Source: Pseudoips prasinana | Taxonomy: Eukaryota; Arthropoda; Insecta; Lepidoptera; Nolidae | DNA length: 64,000 nt | Direction of reading: 5' to 3' | Assembly: GCA_951640165.1 (NCBI GenBank) | Contig: OX621265.1 | Coordinates: 17,869,001 to 17,933,000, forward strand | Shown here: piece by piece, positions 19,414 through 28,749 of the stretch | How positions within the stretch are numbered: the first letter of the stretch is position 1 | Layout of the letters: each line of letters opens with the position of its first letter | Notes under the pieces: model-generated | What the model was told of the DNA's origin: nothing | Databases searched by the model: none | The model's input: the letters and a program-made list of their open reading frames with translations, nothing else | Translations under genes and position numbers: made by a program

Positions 19414-20817
19414 ATGCAGACCCGAAGCATGGCTGCAACTCAAGTAGCTGAACATAAGTTGAAATCAGCTCTCAAGGACTTACAGACATACCAAGATCAG
19501 TGTCATAAACTTGAACAGGAGCGTGAGGAGAATGAGGTAGAGATAAAAAGGGTCATTGATAGTAACACATCACTGAAAAGAGAACTTGTGAAACTCAACC
19601 ACCAACTAGAGTCTACTATTGAAGAGCGAGACAGACTGCATGCGGAGACAGAGTCTTTTGATAAGTGTAGAGTGTTATATGAAGAAGCACTGTTCAAAAT
19701 TAGAGATCTTGAATTAGAATTAATTAATTGTAATGAGAAGTTGTCAAATTGTGTAAAAAACACAACTTGTCCAGTAGCTTCCATTAATCAGAGCTTGTAT
19801 GACGAGTTGGCCAGTTGTAGTCCGGTGGATCTCCCTATTAATACAACGGTGACCATTGATTTGACTGGCGATGACTGTGTAGACTGCCAGCCAAGCGTTA
19901 ATTCCGTAAGTAGTGACAAGCTAAAACAATACATACTTGAACTAAGTAAAGAACGTAGGGCATTATTAAACAAATTAGAAAATTATGAAATTAAATTAGA
20001 GGATAGCAAACTAATTTATGAAAAAGATACTCAGTATTTGCTTTCTGAGATAAAAACTCTTGAGAAGTCCCTAGCAATCTCATATCACAGTTTCCAGTCA
20101 TACAAAAATGAAATGCAATTGCTAGCTGGAAAGTGTAATCCTGAAAGCAATAGGACATTGGAACCGATTAACACCAGTAGTGCAGTAGTGGAGCCATACA
20201 CACAGCTGGGATCAGAGTCACCAGTATCTCCACAAAATGACAATACTAAACATAGCTCCATACTGTATTCCGATGAAATGGGTAAGGGCCTTGGTACCTT
20301 GCTTTGTAATAAGCTGAGTTGTTCCTTTGTCAACTATTGTATGCCAGGATTACATTATAAAGATATTATAGATAAATTAATTCAGAATAAACACAGTGCC
20401 AAATCATGTATAACTCTAATGGTAGGAAATTGTAAGAACTTAAAGAAAAAAGACATTACAGATAGTTTCACTAAGATGTTAGAATTAGACTGTAATAAGA
20501 TAATATTGTGTGCCTTCCCCTATGTGTCCAATGTGCCTGATAGTACAAATAATTATATCCACAAGCTAAATATGCACCTACAGTTTTTGGTTAGCCATTA
20601 TAGTAATAAATTTATATTTTTGGACACAAATAGTTTTATAGATTCTTGTAGGGTAACCATGAGTACAGTTACTGTCTCAAGAAAATTTTTGAACATACTT
20701 GCAACTTTAGTAGCGGCACATATTAACTCAGTCATAAGTAGTATGACGAAGTCACTTTTTATACCATCTTCTAGTAATGTTATTAAAATCAATTTAGTTA
20801 GTAGTTTAAACATGTAA
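19414..20817 (+). CDS. LINE ORF1 protein: coiled coil plus SGNH-hydrolase-like domain
   Basis: This 467-aa protein is predicted to package element RNA during retrotransposition. Residues 10-115 and about 168-222 are rich in heptad-like E/K/L patterns (KLEQEREENEVEIKRVI) that suggest coiled coils. Between them TVTIDLTGDD (about 145-154) looks like a SUMO-interacting motif. The C-terminal part, about 283-440, resembles the esterase/SGNH-like domain of CR1/L2-type ORF1 proteins: ILYSDEMGKGLG as block I, ITLMVGN at about 333-339, FIFLDTNSF at about 400. The block V histidine is not obvious, so catalytic activity is doubtful. There is no zinc knuckle. The ATG at 19414 is the first in frame; an upstream TTG at 19381 is unlikely. 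The stop lies 2 bases before the ORF2 ATG. Confidence 0.85.
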   Translation: MQTRSMAATQVAEHKLKSALKDLQTYQDQCHKLEQEREENEVEIKRVIDSNTSLKRELVKLNHQLESTIEERDRLHAETESFDKCRVLYEEALFKIRDLELELINCNEKLSNCVKNTTCPVASINQSLYDELASCSPVDLPINTTVTIDLTGDDCVDCQPSVNSVSSDKLKQYILELSKERRALLNKLENYEIKLEDSKLIYEKDTQYLLSEIKTLEKSLAISYHSFQSYKNEMQLLAGKCNPESNRTLEPINTSSAVVEPYTQLGSESPVSPQNDNTKHSSILYSDEMGKGLGTLLCNKLSCSFVNYCMPGLHYKDIIDKLIQNKHSAKSCITLMVGNCKNLKKKDITDSFTKMLELDCNKIILCAFPYVSNVPDSTNNYIHKLNMHLQFLVSHYSNKFIFLDTNSFIDSCRVTMSTVTVSRKFLNILATLVAAHINSVISSMTKSLFIPSSSNVIKINLVSSLNM

Positions 20818-20819
20818 GC

Positions 20820-20969
20820 ATGCCAAAAGAGAAGTGTGATAACTTTCTAATTCTATCACATCAAAATATAAACCGCTTCTCTAGCAAAATTCTAGACATA
20901 GAACTTTTTAATGAAAAATATGAAATAGATATCCTTTGTTCAATCGTTTTATATAAATGTGTTACGTGA
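20820..20969 (+). pseudogene. ORF2 remnant: N-terminus of an apurinic-type endonuclease, internally deleted
   Basis: ATG begins 2 bases after the ORF1 stop, in another frame, as in two-ORF LINEs. The 49 codons begin MPKEKCDNFLILSHQNINRF and continue SSKILDIELF and YEIDILC, the start of an APE-like endonuclease (ILSHQN, then the segment before the usual LTEHW). The frame then runs into 3' UTR sequence and stops at TGA 20967-20969. The catalytic residues and the whole reverse transcriptase are absent. Confidence 0.8.
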
Positions 20970-21642
20970 ACTATCTGTAAATGATTGCTATCATATACTT
21001 AATTTAAAATTATTGACTCTGTCTCAAAATGAATAATGTTATTATTTCGAAGTTTTTCTTTTGTATACCTAAATATAATCTAAAATAATAAGCATTCAGA
21101 CAACCGATCGAGCATATATTGTGTTTGCCTACTAAATAATTACTCTAATTGGACCAAAATTCCGTGTTCATGCCCGCTTGAGTATGTTTCGCCGGACCGT
21201 CTCAACTGGGTCGTGTTGAAACCGGTAGTAGATGAACCCACTGAGTTTGTTTCGCTGGGTCTTCTCAGTTGGGACGCATTGGATCCGGTGGTAGCATTAA
21301 AGCGCGACCGTCGTTATTAACACAAAGTCCGTCATAATAATAATACCTTTAATATAGACAGAACCATTGACAATATGTAGTAAAAATATTAGATTTAAAC
21401 TAGATAATTAAACATAATCTCTTGACAATAACTTGATACGAGCTAGCTAAATATCATTGCTGTAATAAAATAAATTTTATAAATGTTTTCATACAATATG
21501 TACCTAAATATCTATGTTGCTAGAAATAATATCCAATGTATACAACTATATTACTACAAACATGTTCTGACTATTTACAAGCGCTTTTTTAAAGTCTACG
21601 TGAATAAAAACCTTTTTTATTTTTATTTTATTTTATTTTATA

Positions 21643-21836
21643 TCAACCTCATCTTAGACTAGTGTTCAGTGAATACACCATAATTAGCATATCTCTGACT
21701 TTCTATTATCACCACGCACTAGTCTATACAAAAAAAAAAAAAGTACCATGTATAGATGGTGATAATAGAAAGTCGTAGGTTAGAGATATGGTAATTATGG
21801 TGTATTCACTGAACACTAGTCTAAGATGAGTTTGAG
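21643..21836. repeat. foldback element with about 72-bp inverted arms
   Basis: Left arm 21643-21714 (CAACCTCATCTTAGACTAGT...ATTATCACCA) is matched by the inverted right arm of about 21760-21836 with a few mismatches and small gaps. The spacer contains a 13-A run. It starts directly at the tail of the LINE derivative. It is non-coding and could be a foldback MITE or an inverted duplication. Confidence 0.75.
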
Positions 21837-21999
21837 ATGGTGATGGTGTATGGTAATATATGAATAGTAATGTGACTCGACGTGGTAGCCGACCGAGGTA
21901 CAATTCACTACTAATGAAATTACATTAATATAATAATTATGACACCACGCGCTACGGTAAAATGCTGTCGGTGCAAGTGCAACGCACTTAGCCCGTACA

Positions 22000-22067
22000 G
22001 ATGTATGTTTGTTACTCTTTTACGCCAAACCTACTTAAACGCGGGTGAAACGGCGGGGCATAGCTAG
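22000..22067 (+). mobile_element. Helitron-like 3' end
   Basis: AAACGCGGGTGAAACGGCGGGGCATAGCTAG followed by T matches the hairpin and CTAG terminus of the other Helitron-like copies. The 5' boundary is not visible. Confidence 0.5.
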
Positions 22068-22121
22068 TTTATAGTAATAATCTTTATACAAGAAAGTTAC
22101 AGATGCTTAAGTGAGACAAAA

Positions 22122-22400
22122 CTTGAGAGGTGTCAAGGGACACCGGGATGGAACGAAGTTATTTCTTATTATTTATTATGTACAAAAAACCTGTATACAC
22201 TCGACAAAAAATAATCGTTGCAACACCACACTGTTCAATGCGAAATAGAAATGAAAATATCTGGCTTGCTTTCTATAAGAGAGAGACAGACAAAGAAACA
22301 TGCGCACGCCGCACGGCTGCAAAAAGTGTCGTGACAACTTTTCGTAAGATTTTTTTCCGTCTAGCCCCCTTTCACAACGCGCGATAAGGAACTTCGTTCC
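22122..22400 (+). repeat. dispersed repeat family D, copy 4
   Basis: Starts CTTGAGAGGTGTCAAGGGAC and ends GGAACTTCGTTCC, like the copy at 1620. The GA tract is short here. Confidence 0.65.
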
Positions 22401-22435
22401 AATATCATTAAAATTAAAAAGAAATATCCACTGAC

Positions 22436-22482
22436 AATTTCACACACGGCCATCTGATCCCAAACTAAGCAGAGCTTGTACA
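22436..22482 (-). repeat. SINE family B, tail fragment
   Basis: CACACGGCCATCTGATCCCAAACTAAGCAGAGCTTGTAC is the reverse complement of the family B tail. Confidence 0.65.
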
Positions 22483-22561
22483 CACGGCTACATATCAATA
22501 TATTTCCAATATAAGCTGACCTCTCATTGTATATCAACGCCAGATTGCGCAGCTTATACTG

Positions 22562-22773
22562 GAATTTTATGAATTTTTGTCTGTATGTATGTCCGGGCTA
22601 AACTCAAAAAGTACTGCATGGATTTACTTCAAATTTTGCATGAATATTACTAAGAGGTCGGGTCAACATATAGGCTAGGCATAGGTCAACATATTATCGC
22701 GCTATCACCTACGGGGGAGGAGCTGTGATAATTTATAAAGATTAACGCGGGTAAAACCGCGGGGCACAGTTAG
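22562..22773 (+). mobile_element. Helitron-like non-autonomous element, 5'-truncated
   Basis: Contains TGTCCGGGCTAAACTCAAAA, GTACTGCATGGATTTACTTC, AAGAGGTCGGGTCAACATAT and ends GCGGGGCACAGTTAG|T after a hairpin-forming AACGCGGGTAAAACCGCGGG. The same order is seen in the fuller copies at 40459 and 51240. A short duplication (ATAGGCTAGGCATAGGTCAACATA) is private to this copy. Confidence 0.75.
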
Positions 22774-22786
22774 TACTACATATTAT

Positions 22787-23548
22787 GGGATGGAATAGAT
22801 AAAAAGCATTTAAAGGCTGTTTACCATGCTCTTGTTGAATCTAAATTAAGGTACAGTATCATGTTCTGGGGGAATAGTTATAGTTATAACTCACAAAGAG
22901 CCTTCGTACTGCAAAAACGTGCTATAAGAACCATAGTTAAAATACCACAGTACGAATCATGTAGAGATCATTTTAAAAAATTAGGCATTCTAACGGTCCC
23001 TAGTCTCTATATACTAGTTCTTTTAAGCCATTTTTCCAAATATGTCCATGAGTATGAATCTTCGAATGAAAGAGAGCTTAGAGAGAGCACACGACAAAAA
23101 GTCATAAAAAATGAAATGGTCCTGAAATTTAATATTGCTAAACACTCTGCTCAATACCAAGCTATAGAAATTTTTAACAAGTTACCTACCGATTTAAAAT
23201 CAATAATTTACAATTATTCGCTATTTAAAACTAAGCTAAAGGCATTCTTGATTGAAAAGTTCAGAGTTTCAGAGTAGTATCAGAGTATCAGAGTTGACAA
23301 ATTCAAATAATAATTAATGTATGAGATCCAAGTTATTAATTGCTCTGGTTAATTTTATTGCAAAAGTTCTGTGTTGGGTATATTAGTGAGTTTTATTTTA
23401 TTTAATGTTATTTTATTATTCAATATTTTTGACTGTTTATGTAATTGTTTATTGTATTTATGTAATTGAAAATTGCTAGTTATAAGTGTATTGTATTTCG
23501 GACACAATGTATTTTGTTAACGAATTAATAAATGAAAAAAAATGAAAT
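22787..23548 (+). pseudogene. LINE ORF2 C-terminus and 3' UTR, 5'-truncated
   Basis: The open frame to TAG at 23277 encodes LKAVYHALVESKLRYSIMFW, VLQKRAIRTIVKIPQYESCR, LTVPSLYILVLLSHFSKYVH and ends near NYSLFKTKLKAFLIEKF. This is the C-terminal region after the reverse transcriptase of the family also seen, more broken, at 5295-6149. The 3' UTR runs to an (AATG)/A-rich tail at about 23530-23548. The truncated 5' edge touches the end of the Helitron-like element at 22773. Confidence 0.8.
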
Positions 23549-23551
23549 ATA

Positions 23552-23637
23552 GTACTTTTCTTTTGTAAATACATACTAATATAGATATGTACACCCAGAC
23601 TCAGAACAAACAGATATTTTCATGCACAAAAATTTGA
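23552..23637 (-). repeat. SINE family B, internal fragment
   Basis: TACTTTTCTTTTGTAAATAC, CACCCAGACTCAGAACAAAC and TTTTCATGCACA match the inverted body of family B. Confidence 0.65.
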
Positions 23638-23812
23638 ACAACCTGTAGATACGCGTTGTGCGATCCTCATTAAGAACCGGTTTGTGTGTTTTCAGTTTCA
23701 CTGGCACAGGTATAGCATTTAACAGTGTGGATAGGTTTGTATTTAACAAATGTAAAGAAACATTGTTAGACTGTTTGCCTATGATTGTTATTCTCGATGA
23801 TAGTTAAATAAA

Positions 23813-23990
23813 TAAAAAAAAGGTTTTTATTCACGTAGACTTTAAAAAAGCGCTTGTAAATAGTCAGAACATGTTTGTAGTAATACAGTTAATATTTCTA
23901 GTGACTTATTAATTTATTTTATAATGGTAGTGATATTTAGCTAGCTTGTATTAAGTTATTGTCAATTGTTAAAGTACTATATTATAGTAA
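23813..23990 (-). repeat. 3' end of the ORF1-only LINE family, minus strand
   Basis: AAAGGTTTTTATTCACGTAG, ACTTTAAAAAAGCGCTTGTA and AACATGTTTGTAGTAATA are the exact reverse complement of the last part of the element at 21500-21620. It is 5'-truncated. Confidence 0.8.
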
Positions 23991-24078
23991 GTAATCAACT
24001 ATCATTAAAATATATTGTGCGCGGTTATTAAGGCATTAAGGACAAACCTTCGTGGTTTTTGGTTTGCTTATGTGTATA

Positions 24079-24358
24079 CTAGCTGTGCCCCGCGGTTTTG
24101 CCGGTGATAGCGTGATAATATGTAGCCTATATGTTGACCCGACCTCTTAGTAAGGTTCATGCAAAATTTGAAGTAAATCCATACAGTACTTTTTGAGTTT
24201 AGCCCAGACATACATACAGACAAAGAGATAAACAGACAAAAATTCTAATAACTATATTTTTGGCTTCCATATCGATTGTAGATCACGCCCCAAGTATCCT
24301 TTTAAAAAAATATTCAATGTACAGTTTTGACTTTCCTACGATTTTATTATATGTTATT
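24079..24358 (-). mobile_element. Helitron-like non-autonomous element with internal deletion
   Basis: On the plus strand it starts CTAGCTGTGCCCCGCGGTTT and passes through AGCCCAGACATACATACAGA, ATCACGCCCCAAGTATCC and ACGATTTTATTATATGTTAT. The segment just inside the 3' end is deleted relative to 36953-37275. The terminal bases at the other end are eroded. Confidence 0.75.
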
Positions 24359-24407
24359 GATATCTTCTATCTATCTTTTGTATAATAAATAAATAAAAAA
24401 CAAAAAT

Positions 24408-24483
24408 TGTCCTGAGTGGGATTCGAGCCCACGACCTGCGGCGTGGAAAGCAAGCATTTACCAACCACGCTGACAGGCCCGTC
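24408..24483 (-). repeat. SINE family B, head only
   Basis: GTCCTGAGTGGGATTCGAGC and CACGACCTGCGGCGTGGAAA, then GCTGACAGGCCCGTC, are the tRNA-like head of family B on the minus strand. Confidence 0.7.
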
Positions 24484-24669
24484 AAATTTCGCAAAAACAT
24501 TGCGTATATTATGCTCATTCTGATAAGGTATCATTACATGATCTGTACAAAATATAATAACCCTGCCTCTTTAACTAATCGATAATTTAATTCAATTATG
24601 AATGGAATGACAGTGGCGCCATCTGTTGAAGATTGGTCATACCATCTCTGAAATCTTTGTGCTCATGTA

Positions 24670-24777
24670 GACGCCAGCACATCAAGCTACCCCAATCTGT
24701 TAAATTTCTACAATTGAAAGTAAACCTTATGCTTATCTGATAAAGTTGGAAATCTATATTTAAAAGAAATTTGTCTG
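24670..24777. mobile_element. foldback MITE, family M, copy 3 (right arm lost)
   Basis: Left arm GACGCCAGCACATCAAGCTA and interior match 8566-8700. The right arm is reduced to GTCTG followed by TA. Confidence 0.65.
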
Positions 24778-24872
24778 TACAACACTTTGCTGAAGATTAT
24801 CATATGATCAAATGCATAGTAAGTATACGAGTCTATAAAGGACATACATTGTTATTTTTATTTAGTTAATTA

Positions 24873-25129
24873 ATAATAATAATAATATCTGGGGACAATG
24901 TCACACAGATCATCCTAGCCCCAAACTAAGCAAAGCATGTACTATGGGTACCAGGCGACGATATACATACTTATATAGATAGATAAATACTTATATACAT
25001 AGACAAAATCCATGACTCGGAAACAAATAATCGTGCTCATCACACAAATATTTGCACTTACCGGGATTCGAACCCAGGAGCACCAGCTTCGTAGGCAGGA
25101 GCACTACCAACTAGGCTACGGTGACCGTC
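24873..25129 (-). repeat. SINE family A, near full length
   Basis: Reverse complement of family A, from GGGGACAATGTCACACAGAT to the head ACTAGGCTACGGTGACCGTC. The B box is intact (GGATTCGAACCC). Confidence 0.85.
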
Positions 25130-25229
25130 AAACATTCACTTATAGTTATAGAAAGACGTCTGGCTCTCACTTCCTACCTGCACATTGCTCGCTGGAGATC
25201 TTGTAGCCATATAGACATGACTGATCTGC

Positions 25230-25896
25230 TGTGTTACGTGAACTATCTGTAAATGATTGCTATCATATACTTAATTTAAAATTATTGACTCTGTCTCAAA
25301 ATGAATAATGTTATTGTTTCGAAGTTTTCTTTTGTATACCTAAATATAATCTAAAATAATAAGCATTCAGACAACCGATCGAGCATATATTGTGTTTGCC
25401 TACTAAATAATTACTCTAATTGGACCAAATCCCGTGTTCATGCCCGCTTGAGTATGTTTCGCCGGACCGTCTCAACTGGGTCGTGTTGAAACCGGTAGTA
25501 GATGAACCCACTGAGTTTGTTTCGCTGGGTCTTCTCAGTTGGGGCGCATTGGATCCGGTGGTAGCATTAAAGCGCGACCGTCGTTATTAACACAAGGTCC
25601 GTCATAATAATAATACCTTTAATATAGACAGAACCATTGACAACATGTAGTAAAAATATTAGATTTAAACTAGATAATTAAACATAATCTCTTGACAATA
25701 ACTTGATACGAGCTAGCTAAATATCATTGCTGTAATAAAATAAATTTTATAAATGTTTTCATACAATATGTACCTAAATATCTATGTTACTAGAAATAAT
25801 ATCTAATGTATACAACTATATTACTACAAACATGTTCCGACTATTTACAAGCGCTTTTTTAAAGTCTACGTGCATAAAAACCTTTTTTATTTTATT
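25230..25896 (+). repeat. 3' end of the ORF1-only LINE family, copy starting at the deletion junction
   Basis: It starts with TGTGTTACGTGAACTATCTG, the same base at which 3' UTR sequence begins after the ORF2 deletion in the long copies, and runs to GTGCATAAAAACCTTTTTTA. It is nearly identical to 20960-21630. Confidence 0.85.
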
Positions 25897-25917
25897 TGTT
25901 TATTTTTATTTATTTCA

Positions 25918-26640
25918 CAGTCACGCAGTTCAAACGCGCCGGTGAGACGCGCGCCGTCGGCCAGCGCTGGCGAAGCGCGCGCGGCCCGAGCTCCTCTACT
26001 GGCAGCTAGCGTTTCAGAGTGACGCGGGTCGCACGCGCTGTTGCGTACACTTAAAATGAGTAACGATTTTATGTTCTTCGATACGGGGCGTCTGGACGAA
26101 AGGCGAAAATGTTTAAAAAAACTGTAACTAAGTATTTTCTGGTAGATCGGAGAACGATGTTACGGAGGCGCCTCTTAGTAATTTTACACCTAGATAAGTA
26201 TAACATTGTTTAAGTTTGTTATGATTAGCACCACGTAGCATAAATTGTCATTATGTTTTTACTTTTTGTTTTATGTTCATTTTAATTTTTTACTATGAAT
26301 GTACCTATGCCAACGAACATATATTATTATAATTTTGTTTATATCTAAGTTCTTATGTTAGTGACGTATGTCTTAATGAGAAGAAATATCATTAAACTTT
26401 AGTAACGTTGTGGCTTTGAACGGAACAATTTGCCATCTTCTACGACGACGTCGCTGTTGCACTCTTTCCATAAAAAATAAATAGCTAAACTATATTATAC
26501 ACAAATGTACATTGCAAAGAAACGCGCGATACTAAAACTCGTTTCACAGTGGTCCGTGCGTCAAGCGCGCGCTGTTGAGACGCACTGGCCTACGGCGCGT
26601 AACGCGCGCGTGACTCTGAAACCAGCCTAAGACGAATAAT
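25918..26640. mobile_element. GC-rich probable non-autonomous DNA transposon
   Basis: The flanks are AT-rich, but 25918-26060 and 26520-26632 are strongly CG-rich, with many CGCGCG strings. GTTTCAGAGTGACGCG near 26009 is inverted as CGCGTGACTCTGAAAC near 26610-26627. A short plus-strand frame at 26057 (MSNDFMFFDTGRLDERRK) stops after 23 codons. Sub-terminal CG-rich repeats and a lost transposase suggest a non-autonomous DNA element. Superfamily and exact ends are unresolved. Confidence 0.4.
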
Positions 26641-27114
26641 ATTTATCTGTTCTCAGTATTGACAGTGTGTCAAAAGCATGGTAGCTGTTGTCTTTTTTTT
26701 ATAAAAAATAATTTACTTCTAATGCCTATTATATAAAAATTTAATTTTCTGCACTCTTTCTCCATATTATGAACTTTAACTGTTCCATATTTCATACCCT
26801 CCGTCCGCGCAACATTGATAAAAAGGGGTACCAAGTTTTTCAATCACGTATTGATAATTATATATGATAATAGTCTTGAATGGATGTCATTTGTAATAAC
26901 TAAATACCAAAATCTGGCATATAAAACTAGTCGTTGCCTAAAAAAATAACGCAATACTGCACGTCCAACTTTGAGACGTTTTGTTAACTATTTGCATCCG
27001 CGAGTCCAAAACTATCCCAATTTCTAGTTTTAGAAACTTATTTGTGGAACTGGGATTAATGGTTTCCAACTTTGCTTCGTTAAACACATACCCATGACTT
27101 ATTTTATAATAATA
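26641..27114. other. AT-rich interval without recognised feature
   Basis: No open frame or recurring segment is recognised. Confidence 0.35.
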
Positions 27115-27200
27115 TTAACAACGGCCGGTCTCAATGGAGACTAGCCAACTGCGCGAGACATATTATAGTACAAAAGTGTTTGCGTACACACTTGTTTTTT
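27115..27200 (-). repeat. SINE family E, tail fragment
   Basis: ACGGCCGGTCTCAATGGAGA, CTAGCCAACTGCGCGAGACA and TGCGTACACACTTG are the inverted tail of family E. Confidence 0.6.
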
Positions 27201-27651
27201 TGTTTTTTTTTTATATACCTCCGCAGCTAATTGATTCCACAGAGCGGTAGTGCTTGGCAAAAAGTTTCTTGTGAAACGCACAGTCGTAGATGACCACAGA
27301 TTCACACAGGTAATAAGGCTGAAATTTACTTTGTAGTCCAGGCGCTAGAGGTAGTTGAGTATGCAAAATCCGAGTGACGGCAACTATGACCGGATTCTTA
27401 TACCTGAGACCCTAAATAATGACAAAACACATCTTGCCGCCGGGTGTTCTGGTCCCTTCCCGCTCCCTTCACATCCCCTCTTCGCCCATACAACAAGCAT
27501 AGCGCGCGTACGCGTTTAGTTTGTTTTTACATCTATTGACGTAAAGATGTTGCTTTGTTGAGTCGTGTTTTTATATATACATATAAAAAAATAGTATTTT
27601 TGTAAATTCTTAGTGCCTGTTAAGAGTGTACTGTGTTGAAAAACGTTAGAA

Positions 27652-28749
27652 ATGTCGTTAGAAGTGGTTAATTTGAAAAGAAAAAAACCTAACGAACAAT
27701 TTTGTTTATTTTGCGATAATTCAAGTGATTTAGTGGAAAACCCAAGGCCAGGGACGCTGCTTAATATTAAAGAAGCAGCAAATAGAAGAAAAGCCAGCAT
27801 TAGTGAGAAGTTTTCAAAACTATATGATCCAGACTCCACAAAACAAGAATTTTCATGGCACCAAGACTGTTTAGCTACTTATATTAGTGAGGAGAAAATA
27901 CGGCGTAGAGAAATTGCGTTGTGTAAAGAAGAAGAAGTGTCTGCTTCAACTTCCAAAGCAAACGTGGAGGAGCTTACTCCAAAATCTCGTTCGTCATTGA
28001 GGGCACTGCCAGCGTTGAAAAAATCGTTGAAATGCATATTTTGTAAGAAGGTAACGAGAAAGAAAGTTAAGCAGCTACATTTATGTTCCGAAATTGCAGC
28101 AGCGGAAAATTTTTTTAGTACTGCACGTATAAAAGAAGACCATGTTTTCACTGAACTTAGTACTTGTCAACGGCCTCAAGATTTATTTGCTATCGAAGTG
28201 AGGTATCACAAACATTGTTACCTTGATTATTTAAGATTACCGAGAAGTTCTCAGATGCCAGCTGGTCGACCTTCAAATCAGATCCCGAAAGAAATACTTA
28301 TGGATGCATTTGACAAACTAATCGATGAAATTAAAGACCACTTACCAACACATTCTTTTGAAGTGCGCTTCTTAGCTGAACGACTCGCTGTACTCACAAA
28401 CATTGAAGGTGCAGTGATCGAAAATCGTGTAGTGAAATCACTACTTATTGATAAATTTGGTGAAAAAATATTATTTTCTTACCCGGCTGATCGATCAAAA
28501 TCATTATTAGCGTTTATGGGAAATATTCCATTGACGGAAATAATAGAACATGTTCGGAGCATGAATTCAAAAAATATCATCATTGAGACTGCGAAAGCAT
28601 TGCGTCAAGAATTATTTAAAACAGAAATAATACCTAGTGGATATTTACGTGATGAAAATTTGGTTCAAAAATTATTAGAAAATGGAAAATTGTCAGAAAC
28701 ATGGGAAATTTTTCTGCAAGCTTTGTTTAATGCAAAACCCAAAAGTTGA
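27652..28749 (+). CDS. orphan protein with two CxxC...HxxC modules (part of a larger broken gene)
   Basis: This 365-aa open frame has no product name I can assign. It contains two similar putative zinc-binding modules: C18-x2-C21 with H70-x2-C73 (FCLFC ... WHQDC), and C128-x2-C131 with H186-x2-C189 (CIFC ... YHKHC). A helical region follows (about 215-365), including a GRPSNQIPKE hinge. Downstream sequence to about 29109 still encodes related-looking pieces in broken frames, ending in a CXC-type cysteine-rich tail. The full-length ancestor was therefore probably much longer, and this frame is the surviving N-terminal part. Multi-copy genes with this architecture occur in invertebrates, and they could be mobile or domesticated. 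The ATG at 27652 is preceded by an AT-rich leader. No terminal inverted repeats were found around it. Confidence 0.6.
   Translation: MSLEVVNLKRKKPNEQFCLFCDNSSDLVENPRPGTLLNIKEAANRRKASISEKFSKLYDPDSTKQEFSWHQDCLATYISEEKIRRREIALCKEEEVSASTSKANVEELTPKSRSSLRALPALKKSLKCIFCKKVTRKKVKQLHLCSEIAAAENFFSTARIKEDHVFTELSTCQRPQDLFAIEVRYHKHCYLDYLRLPRSSQMPAGRPSNQIPKEILMDAFDKLIDEIKDHLPTHSFEVRFLAERLAVLTNIEGAVIENRVVKSLLIDKFGEKILFSYPADRSKSLLAFMGNIPLTEIIEHVRSMNSKNIIIETAKALRQELFKTEIIPSGYLRDENLVQKLLENGKLSETWEIFLQALFNAKPKS

Larger units (their letters stand above)
19263..21640 (+). mobile_element. ORF1-only non-LTR retrotransposon derivative, long copy
   Basis: It contains a complete ORF1, a 49-codon start of ORF2, then a roughly 670-bp 3' UTR ending in CTACGTGAATAAAAACC and a (TTTTA)n-like tail. 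The 3' UTR carries two related tandem motifs (GTTTCGCCGGACCGTCTCAA and GTTTCGCTGGGTCTTCTCAG). The rest of ORF2 (endonuclease body, reverse transcriptase) is missing, and the same junction is found in the copy at 51795-54545. The true 5' end is unknown; the transposon at 16867-19258 may split the 5' UTR. Confidence 0.85.

Noticed and set aside
27452..27520. CpG-rich promoter for the orphan gene
   Set aside because: A short GC-richer stretch exists, but no core promoter elements can be demonstrated and the gene itself is broken downstream.
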